Assembly: GCF_001083785.1 (NCBI RefSeq)
Contig: NZ_LAVL01000058.1
Coordinates: 1-48,529 of the forward strand
Origin: Nonomuraea sp. SBT364
GTDB taxonomy: Bacteria; Actinomycetota; Actinomycetes; Streptosporangiales; Streptosporangiaceae
DNA: 48,529 nucleotides
Direction: 5' to 3'
Made by a program: the position numbers and the translations under genes. Position 1 is the first letter of the stretch. Every line of letters starts with the position of its first letter. The notes under the pieces were generated by a model. The model had not been told where the DNA came from. It did not search any database and saw only the letters and a list, made by a program, of their open reading frames with translations. Shown here one piece after another: positions 31,550-39,356 of this stretch.

Positions 31550-32995
31550 CTATTTCTTGCATATGTTCTGCGTAGCGGTTTCGGTCACCGGCGTGGCGCT
31601 GGGTTTCGCCGACGGGGTGGACGTCGATTTCGGCTTGGCCACTTTCAGCTGATCGCTTCCGAGAATCACTTCGACGCCCTTGATGTCCACCTGACGGAGC
31701 TTCGCTCCGGGAATGGCCGCCGCCACCGTGCGCGCGGCGTCCTCCCGGTCCTTGCCGTAGCGCACGACGGTCTCCTTGTGGTCCTTGCGGGCCGTGTTGC
31801 CGGCCGCGTCGGGGACCTGGAAGCCGTACGCGATCAGCGCCGACCTGGTGCGCGCGCCGATGCCGGTGATGAGTGTGCCGTTGAGCACCTTGAGCGAGAT
31901 CTGCTGCGGCGGGACCGTCGGCTTGGCGCCGGGCTTGGCCGTCGACGGCTTGGCCGACGGGGTGGGCTCGCCCGGGTCGCGGTCGGCCTCGATGCTCCGG
32001 AACAGGTCGCGGGCCGCCGCCTTGTCCCACAGCACCGCCGACTCACCGGTGGGCGTCTTGAAGTCGACGTCGGCCAGCGGCACGTCCACGAACTGGACGT
32101 TGTCCAGCTTGACGTCGCGGAGCTGGGTGGCCAGCCCGAGCAGGCCGTCGTCGGGGTCGACCTTGATGGTGCCGAGCGTGGTGTTGACGAACGTGGCGAG
32201 CTTGGCCGGGTTGGCCAGCGTGCCCGCGCTCAGCGCCCGGTCCAGCAGGGCGGAGATCACCTGCTGCTGGCGGTCGATGCGGTCGAGGTCGGAGCGGGCG
32301 GTGGCGCGGGTGCGGGCGTAGCCGAGCGCCTGCGTGCCCTTGAGCTCGTGGGTGCCGGCCGCCAGGTTGAGGCCGGTCTTCGGGTCGTTGATCGCCACCG
32401 GGGTGCACACGGTGACGCCCCCGAGCGAGTCGACCACGTCGACGAAGCCGAGGACGTTGACCTCGATGTAGCGGTGGATCTCCAGCCCGGTGGCCTGCCG
32501 GACGGTCTGCAGCGCGAGCTTCGGGCCGCCGAACTGGTAGGCCGAGTTGATCTTGTGCTCGCCCTGTCCCGGCACGGTCGTCCAGGTGTCGCGCGGCAGG
32601 CTCACCACAGTGATCTTGCTGTGGTCCTCCGACAGGTGGATGACCATCATCGTGTCGGTGCGCTGCCCGGACTCGCGGCCCAGCTTGAGCTCGTTCTGCT
32701 TCTTGCGCGTCAGGTCGTCGCGCTTGTCGACGCCGACCAGCAGGATGTTCTCGGCGCCGCGGGGCGCGGCCGGCGCGACGCCGGCGTCGACCGAGCCGAT
32801 CGTGCGCGGGGTCGCCCACACCACCCCGGTGCCGACCAGCACACCCGTCGACAGCAGCCCGGCGATGATCGCGTTGCGCCGCCGCGCCCTGGCGCTCTTG
32901 CGTGGCCTGCGCGGACGGCCGGGGGCGAGCTTGACGCCACCGTAGGCGTCGCCGCCCACGTGCACACCGGCGTCCTCCTCGCTCGGGTCGCGCAT
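31550..32995 (-). CDS. LytR-CpsA-Psr (LCP) glycopolymer ligase with LytR_C domain
   Basis: The 481-residue protein has an Arg-rich cytoplasmic tail, one membrane helix (about 41-61) and an extracytoplasmic LCP domain (about 83-240). The LCP domain has ILLVGVDKRDD, the arginine-rich pocket RTDTMMVIHLSEDHSKITVVSLPRDTWTTVP, HKINSAYQFGG and RTRATARSDLDRIDRQQQVI. A low-complexity Pro/Ala/Lys linker leads to the C-terminal LytR_C domain (ISLKVLNGTLITGIGARTRSALIAYGF; KETVVRYG). LCP enzymes transfer polyprenyl-linked glycopolymers to peptidoglycan, as established for the family. The ATG at 32995 follows GAGGGGGAC; the longer upstream frame is unlikely. It is divergent from the GT2 gene at 33078. Confidence 0.9.
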   Translation of the reverse strand: MRDPSEEDAGVHVGGDAYGGVKLAPGRPRRPRKSARARRRNAIIAGLLSTGVLVGTGVVWATPRTIGSVDAGVAPAAPRGAENILLVGVDKRDDLTRKKQNELKLGRESGQRTDTMMVIHLSEDHSKITVVSLPRDTWTTVPGQGEHKINSAYQFGGPKLALQTVRQATGLEIHRYIEVNVLGFVDVVDSLGGVTVCTPVAINDPKTGLNLAAGTHELKGTQALGYARTRATARSDLDRIDRQQQVISALLDRALSAGTLANPAKLATFVNTTLGTIKVDPDDGLLGLATQLRDVKLDNVQFVDVPLADVDFKTPTGESAVLWDKAAARDLFRSIEADRDPGEPTPSAKPSTAKPGAKPTVPPQQISLKVLNGTLITGIGARTRSALIAYGFQVPDAAGNTARKDHKETVVRYGKDREDAARTVAAAIPGAKLRQVDIKGVEVILGSDQLKVAKPKSTSTPSAKPSATPVTETATQNICKK

Positions 32996-33077
32996 TGCCG
33001 TCCCCCTCTGTGGCGCACGGAGGATCGGGCCATCGATTGCCCTCCTCCCCTGCTCGTACAGTAGCGTGAGCCCCGCC

Positions 33078-34094
33078 ATGAAGCAGTTCCCCGACTCGCC
33101 GCACGCGCCAGCGGAGACGCGCGGCTGGCCGCCCATCTCCGTCGTCATGCCTGTCCTCAACGAGGAACGGCACCTACGCGAAGCCGTCGACCAGGTGCTC
33201 GCCCAGCACTATCCGGGTGAGATCGAGGTCGTCCTCGCCGTAGGCCCCTCCCACGACCGCACCCAGGAGGTCGCCGACGCCATCGCCGCGTCCGACCGAC
33301 GGGTGACCGTCGTGCCCAACCCCACAGGTCGCACCCCCAACGCGCTCAACGCCGCCATCGGCGCGTCGCGCAACGGCATCATCGCCAGAGTCGACGGGCA
33401 CGCCATGCTGCCGCCCGACTACCTGCGCGTGGCCGTCGAGACGCTGGCCGAGACCGGCGCCGACAACGTCGGCGGCGTCATGGCCGCCGAGGGCGTCACC
33501 CCGTTCGAGCAGGCGGTCGCCTGCGCCATGACCTCCAAGATCGGTGTCGGCGCCGCCGCCTTCCACGTGGGCGGCACGGCGGGCCCGGCCGACACCGTCT
33601 ACCTGGGAGTCTTCCGGCGCACGGCGCTCGACCGGGTCGGCGGCTACGACGAGCACTTCCAGCGGGCCCAGGACTGGGAGATGAACCACCGCATCCGCCA
33701 GACCGGCGGGCTGGTGTGGTTCCAGCCGCGGATGCGCGTCTCCTACCGGCCGAGGCCCAACGTCAAGGCGCTGGCCAAGCAGTACTTCCATTACGGCAGG
33801 TGGCGGCGGGTCGTCGCGCGCACCCACGAGGGCACGATCAACCTGCGCTACCTGGCGCCGCCGGCCGCCGTGCTGGCGATGCTGCTCGGGCTCGTGGTCG
33901 CGCCGTTCTTCCCGCTCGGGCTCGTCATCCCGGGAGGTTACGCGGTGGCGATCGCGGCCGGGTCGGTGCTGACCGGAAGCGGGCTGCCGGCGGCGGCCAA
34001 GCTCAGGCTGCCGGTCGTCTACGCCGCCATGCACCTGTCGTGGGGCTGGGGCTTCCTCACCAGCCCGCGCAAACTGGCCCGGGCACCTCGCTGA
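33078..34094 (+). CDS. Family-2 glycosyltransferase with C-terminal membrane segments
   Basis: About 338 residues. The GT-A core opens with PPISVVMPVLNEERHLREAV, has the metal-site region GIIARVDGHAMLPPDY (DGH in place of DxD), and continues with the acceptor motifs TVYLGVFRRTALDRVGGYDEHFQRAQDWEMNHRIRQTGG (ED-like QDWE base) and the YFHYGRWRR segment. Two or three hydrophobic helices follow (AVLAMLLGLVVAPFFPLGLVIPGGYAVAIAAG). This is the ExoA-like arrangement of enzymes that elongate lipid-linked polysaccharide. I prefer ATG 33078, because a TACAGT box at 33057-33062 predicts a start near 33069; GTG 33066 is the alternative. A strong hairpin follows. Confidence 0.87.
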   Translation: MKQFPDSPHAPAETRGWPPISVVMPVLNEERHLREAVDQVLAQHYPGEIEVVLAVGPSHDRTQEVADAIAASDRRVTVVPNPTGRTPNALNAAIGASRNGIIARVDGHAMLPPDYLRVAVETLAETGADNVGGVMAAEGVTPFEQAVACAMTSKIGVGAAAFHVGGTAGPADTVYLGVFRRTALDRVGGYDEHFQRAQDWEMNHRIRQTGGLVWFQPRMRVSYRPRPNVKALAKQYFHYGRWRRVVARTHEGTINLRYLAPPAAVLAMLLGLVVAPFFPLGLVIPGGYAVAIAAGSVLTGSGLPAAAKLRLPVVYAAMHLSWGWGFLTSPRKLARAPR

Positions 34095-34099
34095 CCGTT

Positions 34100-34128
34100 C
34101 CCGCCCGCCCTCTCCGGGGGCGGGCGGG
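34100..34128. terminator. Bidirectional terminator-like hairpin
   Basis: A perfect 11-bp GC stem (CCCGCCCGCCC / GGGCGGGCGGG) with a 7-nt loop fills the 35-bp gap between the convergent glycosyltransferase and cytidylyltransferase genes. Confidence 0.7.
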
Positions 34129-34129
34129 C

Positions 34130-35308
34130 CTACACCAGCGCGTCCAGCAGGGCCCGCTCGTCCTGGGCGCTCACGCAGCTGACCCGGACCCCCGCCCAGT
34201 CGGCGGCCAGCGACCTGGCCAGCTCGGTGGTGGCCGCGCGCACCGGGGCGTGCAGGGGCCCCGCACCCGGGGCGGTCCGCAGCACCAGGCGGCCGCCGCT
34301 CTCCCGCAGCGCCGGATAAGCGGCCCGCGCCACGTTCCACGGCCCCAGGTAGGCGGCGGCCTCGTCGCCGTCGCGCGCCGGCATGCCGAGGTGCACGACG
34401 GCGTCCACGGTGCCGACGTCGGCCAGCGCCTTGGCGACCGCCTCGGCGTCGGCGACCCGTACCTCCTCGCGCGCGAAGGCCCGCACCCGCGCGCCGTACT
34501 CGGCGGCCAGCGGCAGCCCGCCGCCGAAGACCACCACCGACAGCCCCACCAGCTCCTCGCGCCGGCCGGGCCCGGCCGCGGGCGCCCCGGCCGGGGACAG
34601 CAGCCGCTCGGCGATGGCCAGGTCGATCGGGTGGGTGACCTTCATGTTCCGCTCGCTGCCCGGCACCAGGAAGATCGGCACGTCCGGCAGGTAGCGCAGC
34701 ACCACCCCGCAGTCGTCGGTCGCCGGCCGGTCGCCGAAGCCCGGATCGGCGAACGCCAGCTCGTACGCCTTCCTGATCACCGACAGCCGGAACCCCTGAG
34801 GCGTCTGCGCCCGCCGCAGCCGCGACCGGTCCAGCACGTCGCCCACGACCTCGCCGCCCGCGCCGGGCACGGTCACGAACACCGTGTCGGAGCTCGGGAT
34901 GGCCACTTCCACGGCCTCGCGCGTCTCCAGCGCCCTGACACACTCGGTGATGATCCGGGGCTCCAGGAGCGGGCGTACGGCGTCGTGCAGGAGCACGTTG
35001 CACTCCTCGCTCCCCAGCGCCCGCAGCGCCCGCCAGGTGCTCTCGGTGCGGCTCGCCCCGCCGTCGACGATCCGGGTCACCTTGCCGAACCCGGCCCGCC
35101 GCACGAGCTCGCGCACCTGCCCGCCGAACCCGGGCGTCATCAGCACCACGACCTCGTCGACCTCGGGCGACCCGTCGAACACGGCGATCGTGTGCTCCAG
35201 GATCGTCCGCCCGGCGAGCTCGATGAGCTGCTTGGGCGTGTCGCGCCCGACCCGCTGTCCGACGCCGCCCGCCAGCACCACCGCGACAGTGCGCAGCCGA
35301 GAATTCAT
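34130..35308 (-). CDS. IspD/TarI-like cytidylyltransferase fused to a degenerate SDR domain
   Basis: 392 residues. Residues 1-240 form an IspD/TarI cytidylyltransferase with all signatures: LAGGVGQRVGRDTPKQ (12-27), HDAVRPL (108-114), RRAQTPQGF (165-173), TDDCGV (197-202) and the dimer arm ERNMKVTHPIDLAIAE (219-234). IspD makes CDP-methylerythritol; TarI and Bcs1 make CDP-ribitol, and the fusion to a reductase is a Bcs1/TarIJ trait. The C-terminal 140 residues look like a shrunken SDR (LSVVVFGGGLPLAAEYGARV), but the YxxxK pair is replaced by HxxxR (about 353-357), so reduction is doubtful. The neighbourhood points to a CDP-polyol for wall polymers; MEP-pathway function is the rival reading. 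Confidence 0.82.
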   Translation of the reverse strand: MNSRLRTVAVVLAGGVGQRVGRDTPKQLIELAGRTILEHTIAVFDGSPEVDEVVVLMTPGFGGQVRELVRRAGFGKVTRIVDGGASRTESTWRALRALGSEECNVLLHDAVRPLLEPRIITECVRALETREAVEVAIPSSDTVFVTVPGAGGEVVGDVLDRSRLRRAQTPQGFRLSVIRKAYELAFADPGFGDRPATDDCGVVLRYLPDVPIFLVPGSERNMKVTHPIDLAIAERLLSPAGAPAAGPGRREELVGLSVVVFGGGLPLAAEYGARVRAFAREEVRVADAEAVAKALADVGTVDAVVHLGMPARDGDEAAAYLGPWNVARAAYPALRESGGRLVLRTAPGAGPLHAPVRAATTELARSLAADWAGVRVSCVSAQDERALLDALV

Positions 35309-35333
35309 ACTTCGAGGGTAACGGTCCTGTTCC

Positions 35334-35362
35334 GTGATATCGCGTTGCGCTGTCGCTACGCT
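35334..35362 (+). promoter_or_regulatory. Candidate promoter of the CDP-alcohol operon
   Basis: GTGATA (35334-35339) and TACGCT (35357-35362) are 17 bp apart. The predicted start near 35369 precedes GGGAGG (35388-35393) and the TTG start at 35403. It lies in the 94-bp region shared with the divergent cytidylyltransferase gene. Confidence 0.35.
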
Positions 35363-35402
35363 GAGTCCACGCACTCCCTCTGAGAACGGGAGGACCTGCG
35401 CT

Positions 35403-36857
35403 TTGCCCGACTCACTGACCCGAGTGAGCACCACCACCTCCGTGGTGCTGCTCGCCACGACACCGGCGTGCAGGCTCTCCTGCGCCGCCGGCACGCTGCT
35501 CGACCGGCTGCACGACCAGCTCGCCACGCTTCCCGTGCGCGAGGTCCAGGTGGTCACCGCCGGCGGCGGGCTCGGCGCCGACCTGCGCGGCGTCGCCAAG
35601 ATCGCCCGCGTCTCGTCCGGCGCCATCGCCGTGGTGCCCGCCGACCTGGTGGCCCACACCGAGTCGCTGGCCCTGCTGCTGGAGCATCCCGCGCACGACA
35701 CGCGCGCGCTGGTCTCCCACGGCGCCGCCGGCGGCCCGATGCGGCCTCCCGTGCGGATGGACGGCGGCCGGATCGTGGCCGCCGGCAGCTCCTTCCACAC
35801 GGTGCCCGAGGCGAACGCCACGTTCGCCGGCGTGCTCCAGGCCGGTGAGGCCGACCTGGCCACGCTCGCCGACCTGGCCGAGGAACTGGCCGAGCTGGCC
35901 GACGCCGGCCGGCTCGGCCCCGTCACCCCGGTGGAGGCGGTCGACCTGCTGCTGGTCGGGCTGGTCAGGTCGGGGGTCGCCGTACGCGCGGCCACGCTCG
36001 GCGAGCTGCACTGCAACCGGGTGACCGGCCAGGGGTCCGCCGACGCCGCGGTCAAGCGGCTGGCCGAGGTGGACGAGGCCAAGGTCCGGCTCGACACCTC
36101 GGTCAAGGCCGACGACGGCTTCTTCAGCACGTTCTTCGTCTCCTCGTGGACCCGTCACCTGATCAGGCCCGCGGCCGCCGCCAAGCTCACGCCCAACGCG
36201 GTCACCGGCATCTCGGTCGGGCTGGCGGTGCTGTCGGCGATCTGGTTCTCGGCGGGCACGACCGGCGGGCGGCTGGCCGGGGCGGTGCTGCTCTACCTGT
36301 CGTTCGCGCTCGACTGCCTCGACGGGCAGCTCGCCCGCTACACGCGCGGCTTCACGCCGCTCGGCGCGTGGGCCGACGGCATGGCCGACCGGCTCAAGGA
36401 GTACGTGGTCTACGTCGGCCTGGCCGTCGGCTACGTCGCCGCCCAGCCGTACCCGAGCGGCAACCCCGGCGGGATCTGGTTCCTCGCGGCGGGGGCGATG
36501 ATCCTGCAGTCGGTACGGCACGCCATCCACTACTCCTACGCCGGGGCGGTGTCCGACGCCCGCCGGGTCGGCGCGCTGTGGGCCAGGCCGGTGCGCTCGC
36601 TGCTGGAGCCCGCCGACGCGGGCCGCCGCCGAGAGCCCCGCCAGGGCGTGCTCAAGATGGCCCAGCGGATGGAACGCGAGAGCGTCGTCCACTGGCTCAG
36701 GAAGATGTTCGTGCTGCCGATCGGCGAGCGGATGGCGCTGATCGCCGTCACCGCGGCGCTGTTCGACGCCCGGGTGACGTTCGTGGCGCTGCTCGGCTGG
36801 GGAGGCGCCGCGGCGCTCTACCAGCTGGCCGGCCGGATGGTGAGGTCGGCGGAATGA
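35403..36857 (+). CDS. Nucleotidyltransferase-like domain fused to CDP-alcohol phosphotransferase
   Basis: About 484 residues. Residues 10-200 resemble a Rossmann-type nucleotidyltransferase (TSVVLLATTPACRL; REVQVVTAGGGLGADL; SGAIAVVPADLVAH) but lack the GxGxRLxPxTxxxPK signature, so this half may be inactive. The C-terminal half is a membrane-embedded CDP-alcohol phosphotransferase with the complete motif D-x2-DG-x2-AR-x8-G-x3-D-x3-D (from Asp304, DCLDGQLAR) and several helices. The architecture parallels inositol-1-phosphate cytidylyltransferase/DIPP synthase fusions. GGGAGG nine bases upstream supports the TTG at 35403. Its stop overlaps the next start (ATGA). It transfers a phosphoalcohol from a CDP donor to an unknown acceptor. 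Confidence 0.82.
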   Translation: MPDSLTRVSTTTSVVLLATTPACRLSCAAGTLLDRLHDQLATLPVREVQVVTAGGGLGADLRGVAKIARVSSGAIAVVPADLVAHTESLALLLEHPAHDTRALVSHGAAGGPMRPPVRMDGGRIVAAGSSFHTVPEANATFAGVLQAGEADLATLADLAEELAELADAGRLGPVTPVEAVDLLLVGLVRSGVAVRAATLGELHCNRVTGQGSADAAVKRLAEVDEAKVRLDTSVKADDGFFSTFFVSSWTRHLIRPAAAAKLTPNAVTGISVGLAVLSAIWFSAGTTGGRLAGAVLLYLSFALDCLDGQLARYTRGFTPLGAWADGMADRLKEYVVYVGLAVGYVAAQPYPSGNPGGIWFLAAGAMILQSVRHAIHYSYAGAVSDARRVGALWARPVRSLLEPADAGRRREPRQGVLKMAQRMERESVVHWLRKMFVLPIGERMALIAVTAALFDARVTFVALLGWGGAAALYQLAGRMVRSAE

Positions 36858-37477
36858 TCGCGGTGCACATGACCCCGGTACCGGGCAGCAAGGTCGTCAC
36901 CTATCGCGACGACGGGCCGCTCTCGCGCGGCATGGGCCTGCTCGTGGCCGGGCAGCTCCCGCCGCTGCCGCCGCTGATCGCCGGGGCGTTCGTCACCGGC
37001 GTGCTGCTGCTCATCGGCGTGGCCGCCTCCGACGGGCTGGCGGTGTTCGCGCCCGCCGTGACGCTGCTGCTGGCGGGACCGGGCAGCTCCCATCCGCACG
37101 ACGGCCGGCTCGACTGGCTCGCGCCGCCCATCCTGCGGGCGATCGAGTACTCCTTCATCGCCGCCTGCGGGTTCACCCACGCGGTGCCCCCGGTGCTGAT
37201 CTTCCTGCTGCTCGGCGCCATCGTCTTCCACCACTACGACCTGGTCTACCGGCTGCGGCAGCACGTCTACCCGCCGCCGTGGCTGTCGAGCCTGGGGCTG
37301 GGCTGGGAGGGCCGCTCGCTGCTGATCGGGCTGGCCGCGCTGGCCGGCTGGGTGCCCGGCGGATTCGCCCTGCTCGCGCTCTATCTGTGGGGGGCGTTCG
37401 GGTGGGAGAGTCTCACGTGCTGGCTGGCGGCGCCCCGTTCCGGGGTGGAAGCCGCCGATATGGGAACGCAAGACTAA
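36854..37477 (+). CDS. Membrane protein coupled to the CDP-alcohol phosphotransferase (DUF5941-like)
   Basis: The 207-residue product starts in an ATGA overlap with the preceding gene. Helices are at about 32-55 (LPPLPPLIAGAFVTGVLLLIGVAA), 60-75, 100-125 (FIAACGFTHAVPPVLIFLLLGAIVF) and 155-190. A charged loop FHHYDLVYRLRQHVYPP (about 124-140) and the GPGSSHPHDGRLDW segment are rich in His, Asp and Arg and may form a site at the membrane face. It resembles what I recall as DUF5941, which in other actinomycetes is fused to the C-terminus of the CDP-alcohol phosphotransferase; here it is a separate gene. It probably assists or regulates that enzyme. Confidence 0.72.
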   Translation: MIAVHMTPVPGSKVVTYRDDGPLSRGMGLLVAGQLPPLPPLIAGAFVTGVLLLIGVAASDGLAVFAPAVTLLLAGPGSSHPHDGRLDWLAPPILRAIEYSFIAACGFTHAVPPVLIFLLLGAIVFHHYDLVYRLRQHVYPPPWLSSLGLGWEGRSLLIGLAALAGWVPGGFALLALYLWGAFGWESLTCWLAAPRSGVEAADMGTQD

Positions 37478-37496
37478 CGGCGGATTACCCGCACAG

Positions 37497-37523
37497 GGCC
37501 CAAAGCCAACTAACCTTTGGGCC
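37497..37523 (+). terminator. Hairpin between the DUF5941-like and cytidylyltransferase genes
   Basis: A perfect 9-bp stem GGCCCAAAG / CTTTGGGCC with a 9-nt loop lies in the 76-bp gap. There is no T-run. It may terminate, attenuate or process the operon transcript. Confidence 0.5.
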
Positions 37524-37553
37524 TAGTAGTCATGCTCGACTGAGGAGTGCACG

Positions 37554-38288
37554 TTGCTGGGAATGGTGCTGGCCGCTGGAGCCGGACGTCGCCTGCGGCC
37601 GTACACCGACACGCTGCCGAAGGCGCTCGTGCCGGTCGACGGTGAGACCACGATCATGGACATCTCGCTGCGCAACCTCGCCGAGGTCGGGCTGCGCGAG
37701 GTCGTGGTCGTCATCGGTTACGCCGCGCAGGCCGTACACGATCGCAAGCGGGAGCTCGAGGAGCGCCACGGCGTCGAGCTCACCCTCGTGCACAACGACA
37801 AGGCCGAGGAGTGGAACAACGCCTACTCCCTGTGGTGCGCCCGCGATTACTTCAAGCAGGGCGCGCTGCTGGTCAACGGCGACACCGTGCACCCGGTGTC
37901 GGTCGAGAAGACGCTGCTGGCAGCGCCGGAGACCAGCGAGATCCTGCTGGCCGTCGACGACGTCAAGAAGCTCGCCGACGAGGAGATGAAGGTGACGCTC
38001 TCCCCGGAGGGCTCGCTGCGCCGCATCACCAAGCTGATGGACCCGGCCGACGCCTACGGCGAGTACATCGGCGCCACGCTCATCCGTCCCGGCGCCGCCG
38101 GCAAGCTGGCCGACGCCCTCAAGTCCACCTTCGAGCGCGACCCGCAGCTCTACTACGAGGACGGCTACCAGGAGATGGTCGAGCGGGGCGAGCACATCCA
38201 CGTCGCCCCCATCGGCGAGGTCGACTGGGTCGAGGTGGACAACCACGACGACCTGGCCAAGGCCCGCTCCATCGCGACCCGCTACTGA
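37554..38288 (+). CDS. LicC-like cytidylyltransferase (phosphocholine/sugar-phosphate type)
   Basis: The 244-residue nucleotidyltransferase has an intact signature LAAGAGRRLRPYTDTLPKALVPVDG (6-30), the catalytic metal region LLVNGDTVHP, and the EEWNNAYSLWCARDYF segment that recalls the NxYSL motif of LicC-type phosphocholine cytidylyltransferases. It ends with EVDWVEVDNHDDLAKA (metal-binding Asp). It should couple CTP (or another NTP) to a small phosphorylated alcohol. Placed directly before the glycerol-1-phosphate dehydrogenase-like gene, that alcohol could be the dehydrogenase product. The start is TTG at 37554 behind GAGGAG; ATG 37563 is possible. The substrate cannot be fixed by sequence. 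Confidence 0.83.
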   Translation: MLGMVLAAGAGRRLRPYTDTLPKALVPVDGETTIMDISLRNLAEVGLREVVVVIGYAAQAVHDRKRELEERHGVELTLVHNDKAEEWNNAYSLWCARDYFKQGALLVNGDTVHPVSVEKTLLAAPETSEILLAVDDVKKLADEEMKVTLSPEGSLRRITKLMDPADAYGEYIGATLIRPGAAGKLADALKSTFERDPQLYYEDGYQEMVERGEHIHVAPIGEVDWVEVDNHDDLAKARSIATRY

Positions 38289-38297
38289 GGGGGCCGG

Positions 38298-39356
38298 ATG
38301 CCGCTTCTCGCGAGGATGCTGCCCGCGCCGCTGACCATGGACGTCCGGCGCGGCGCCGTGGCGCAGCTCGGCGCGCTGCTCGCCGACAGCCGGGTGGCCA
38401 CCTCCGGCCGGGTCGCGGTGGCCGTCGGCCCCGGCCAGGGCGACCACATCGAGAGCCTGATCGCGCCGACGCTGGACGAGGCCGAGGTGTTCCGGGTCTC
38501 CGACGGCAGCGTGGACGCCGCCGTCTCGCTCGGCGCCGACCTGCGCAAGGGCGCCTACGAGGTGGTGGTGGGCGTCGGCGGCGGCAAGACCATCGACACG
38601 ACCAAGTACGCCGCCTCGCTGGCCGGCATCCCGATGGTCGCGGTCGCCACCAACCTGTCCCACGACGGCATCTGCTCGCCGACCGCGTCGCTGCTGTACG
38701 AGGGCGGCAAGGGCACGTTCGGCGTGCCGATGCCGCTGGCGATCCTGGTCGACCTGGACTTCGTGCACAGCGCGCCGAAGTCGCTGGTGCGGGCGGGCGT
38801 GGGCGACGTGGTGAGCAACCTGTCGGCCATCGAGGACTGGCAGCTCGGCAACGTCGAGCGCGGCGAGCCCCTCGACGGGCTGGCGTGCTCGATGGCCCGC
38901 ACCGCCGCCGAGGCCCTGATCGGCCGGACGGACTCCATCGAGTCGGACGCGTTCCTGACCGTTCTGGCCGAATCGCTAATTTTGTCAGGCATGTCGATGG
39001 TGGTAGCGGGCTCATCTCGGCCCGCGAGCGGTGGAGACCATGAAATCATGCATGCCGTGGACCAGCTCTTCCCCGGCACCTCCAACCACGGCGAGCTCGC
39101 CGGGATCGGCACCGCCTTCTGTTACTTCCTGAGGGAGGACGAGGCGCGGCTCCGGCAGGTAACCGACTGCCTGCGGCGGCACGAGCTGCCGGTCTCGCCC
39201 GGCGACATCGGGCTGAGCAACGAGCAGTTCGCCCAGGCCGTGGTGCTGGCCCCGGCCACCCGGCCCGGCCGCTACACGATCCTGGAGCACCTGCGTCTTC
39301 CCGAGTCCGAGATTCGCGATCGAGTGGAGGACTATGTCCGGGCCTTCGGTCGCTGA
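38298..39356 (+). CDS. sn-Glycerol-1-phosphate dehydrogenase-like enzyme (iron/zinc alcohol dehydrogenase fold)
   Basis: The 352-residue protein shows the archaeal G1PDH/AraM signature order: NAD-binding GVGGGKTIDTTKY (92-104), NLSHDGICSPTASL (119-132), metal ligand Asp170 in AGVGD, the SSRPASGGDHEIMHAVD block (239-255) with His248, and SNHGELAGIGT with His264. In archaea and Bacillus this enzyme reduces dihydroxyacetone phosphate to sn-glycerol-1-phosphate. Close relatives act on other polyol phosphates, so the substrate is inference. It is nine bases downstream of the cytidylyltransferase gene and overlaps the next CDP-alcohol phosphotransferase by 23 bp. That makes a dehydrogenase-cytidylyltransferase-transferase line very plausible. 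GGGGGCC precedes the ATG. Confidence 0.83.
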   Translation: MPLLARMLPAPLTMDVRRGAVAQLGALLADSRVATSGRVAVAVGPGQGDHIESLIAPTLDEAEVFRVSDGSVDAAVSLGADLRKGAYEVVVGVGGGKTIDTTKYAASLAGIPMVAVATNLSHDGICSPTASLLYEGGKGTFGVPMPLAILVDLDFVHSAPKSLVRAGVGDVVSNLSAIEDWQLGNVERGEPLDGLACSMARTAAEALIGRTDSIESDAFLTVLAESLILSGMSMVVAGSSRPASGGDHEIMHAVDQLFPGTSNHGELAGIGTAFCYFLREDEARLRQVTDCLRRHELPVSPGDIGLSNEQFAQAVVLAPATRPGRYTILEHLRLPESEIRDRVEDYVRAFGR

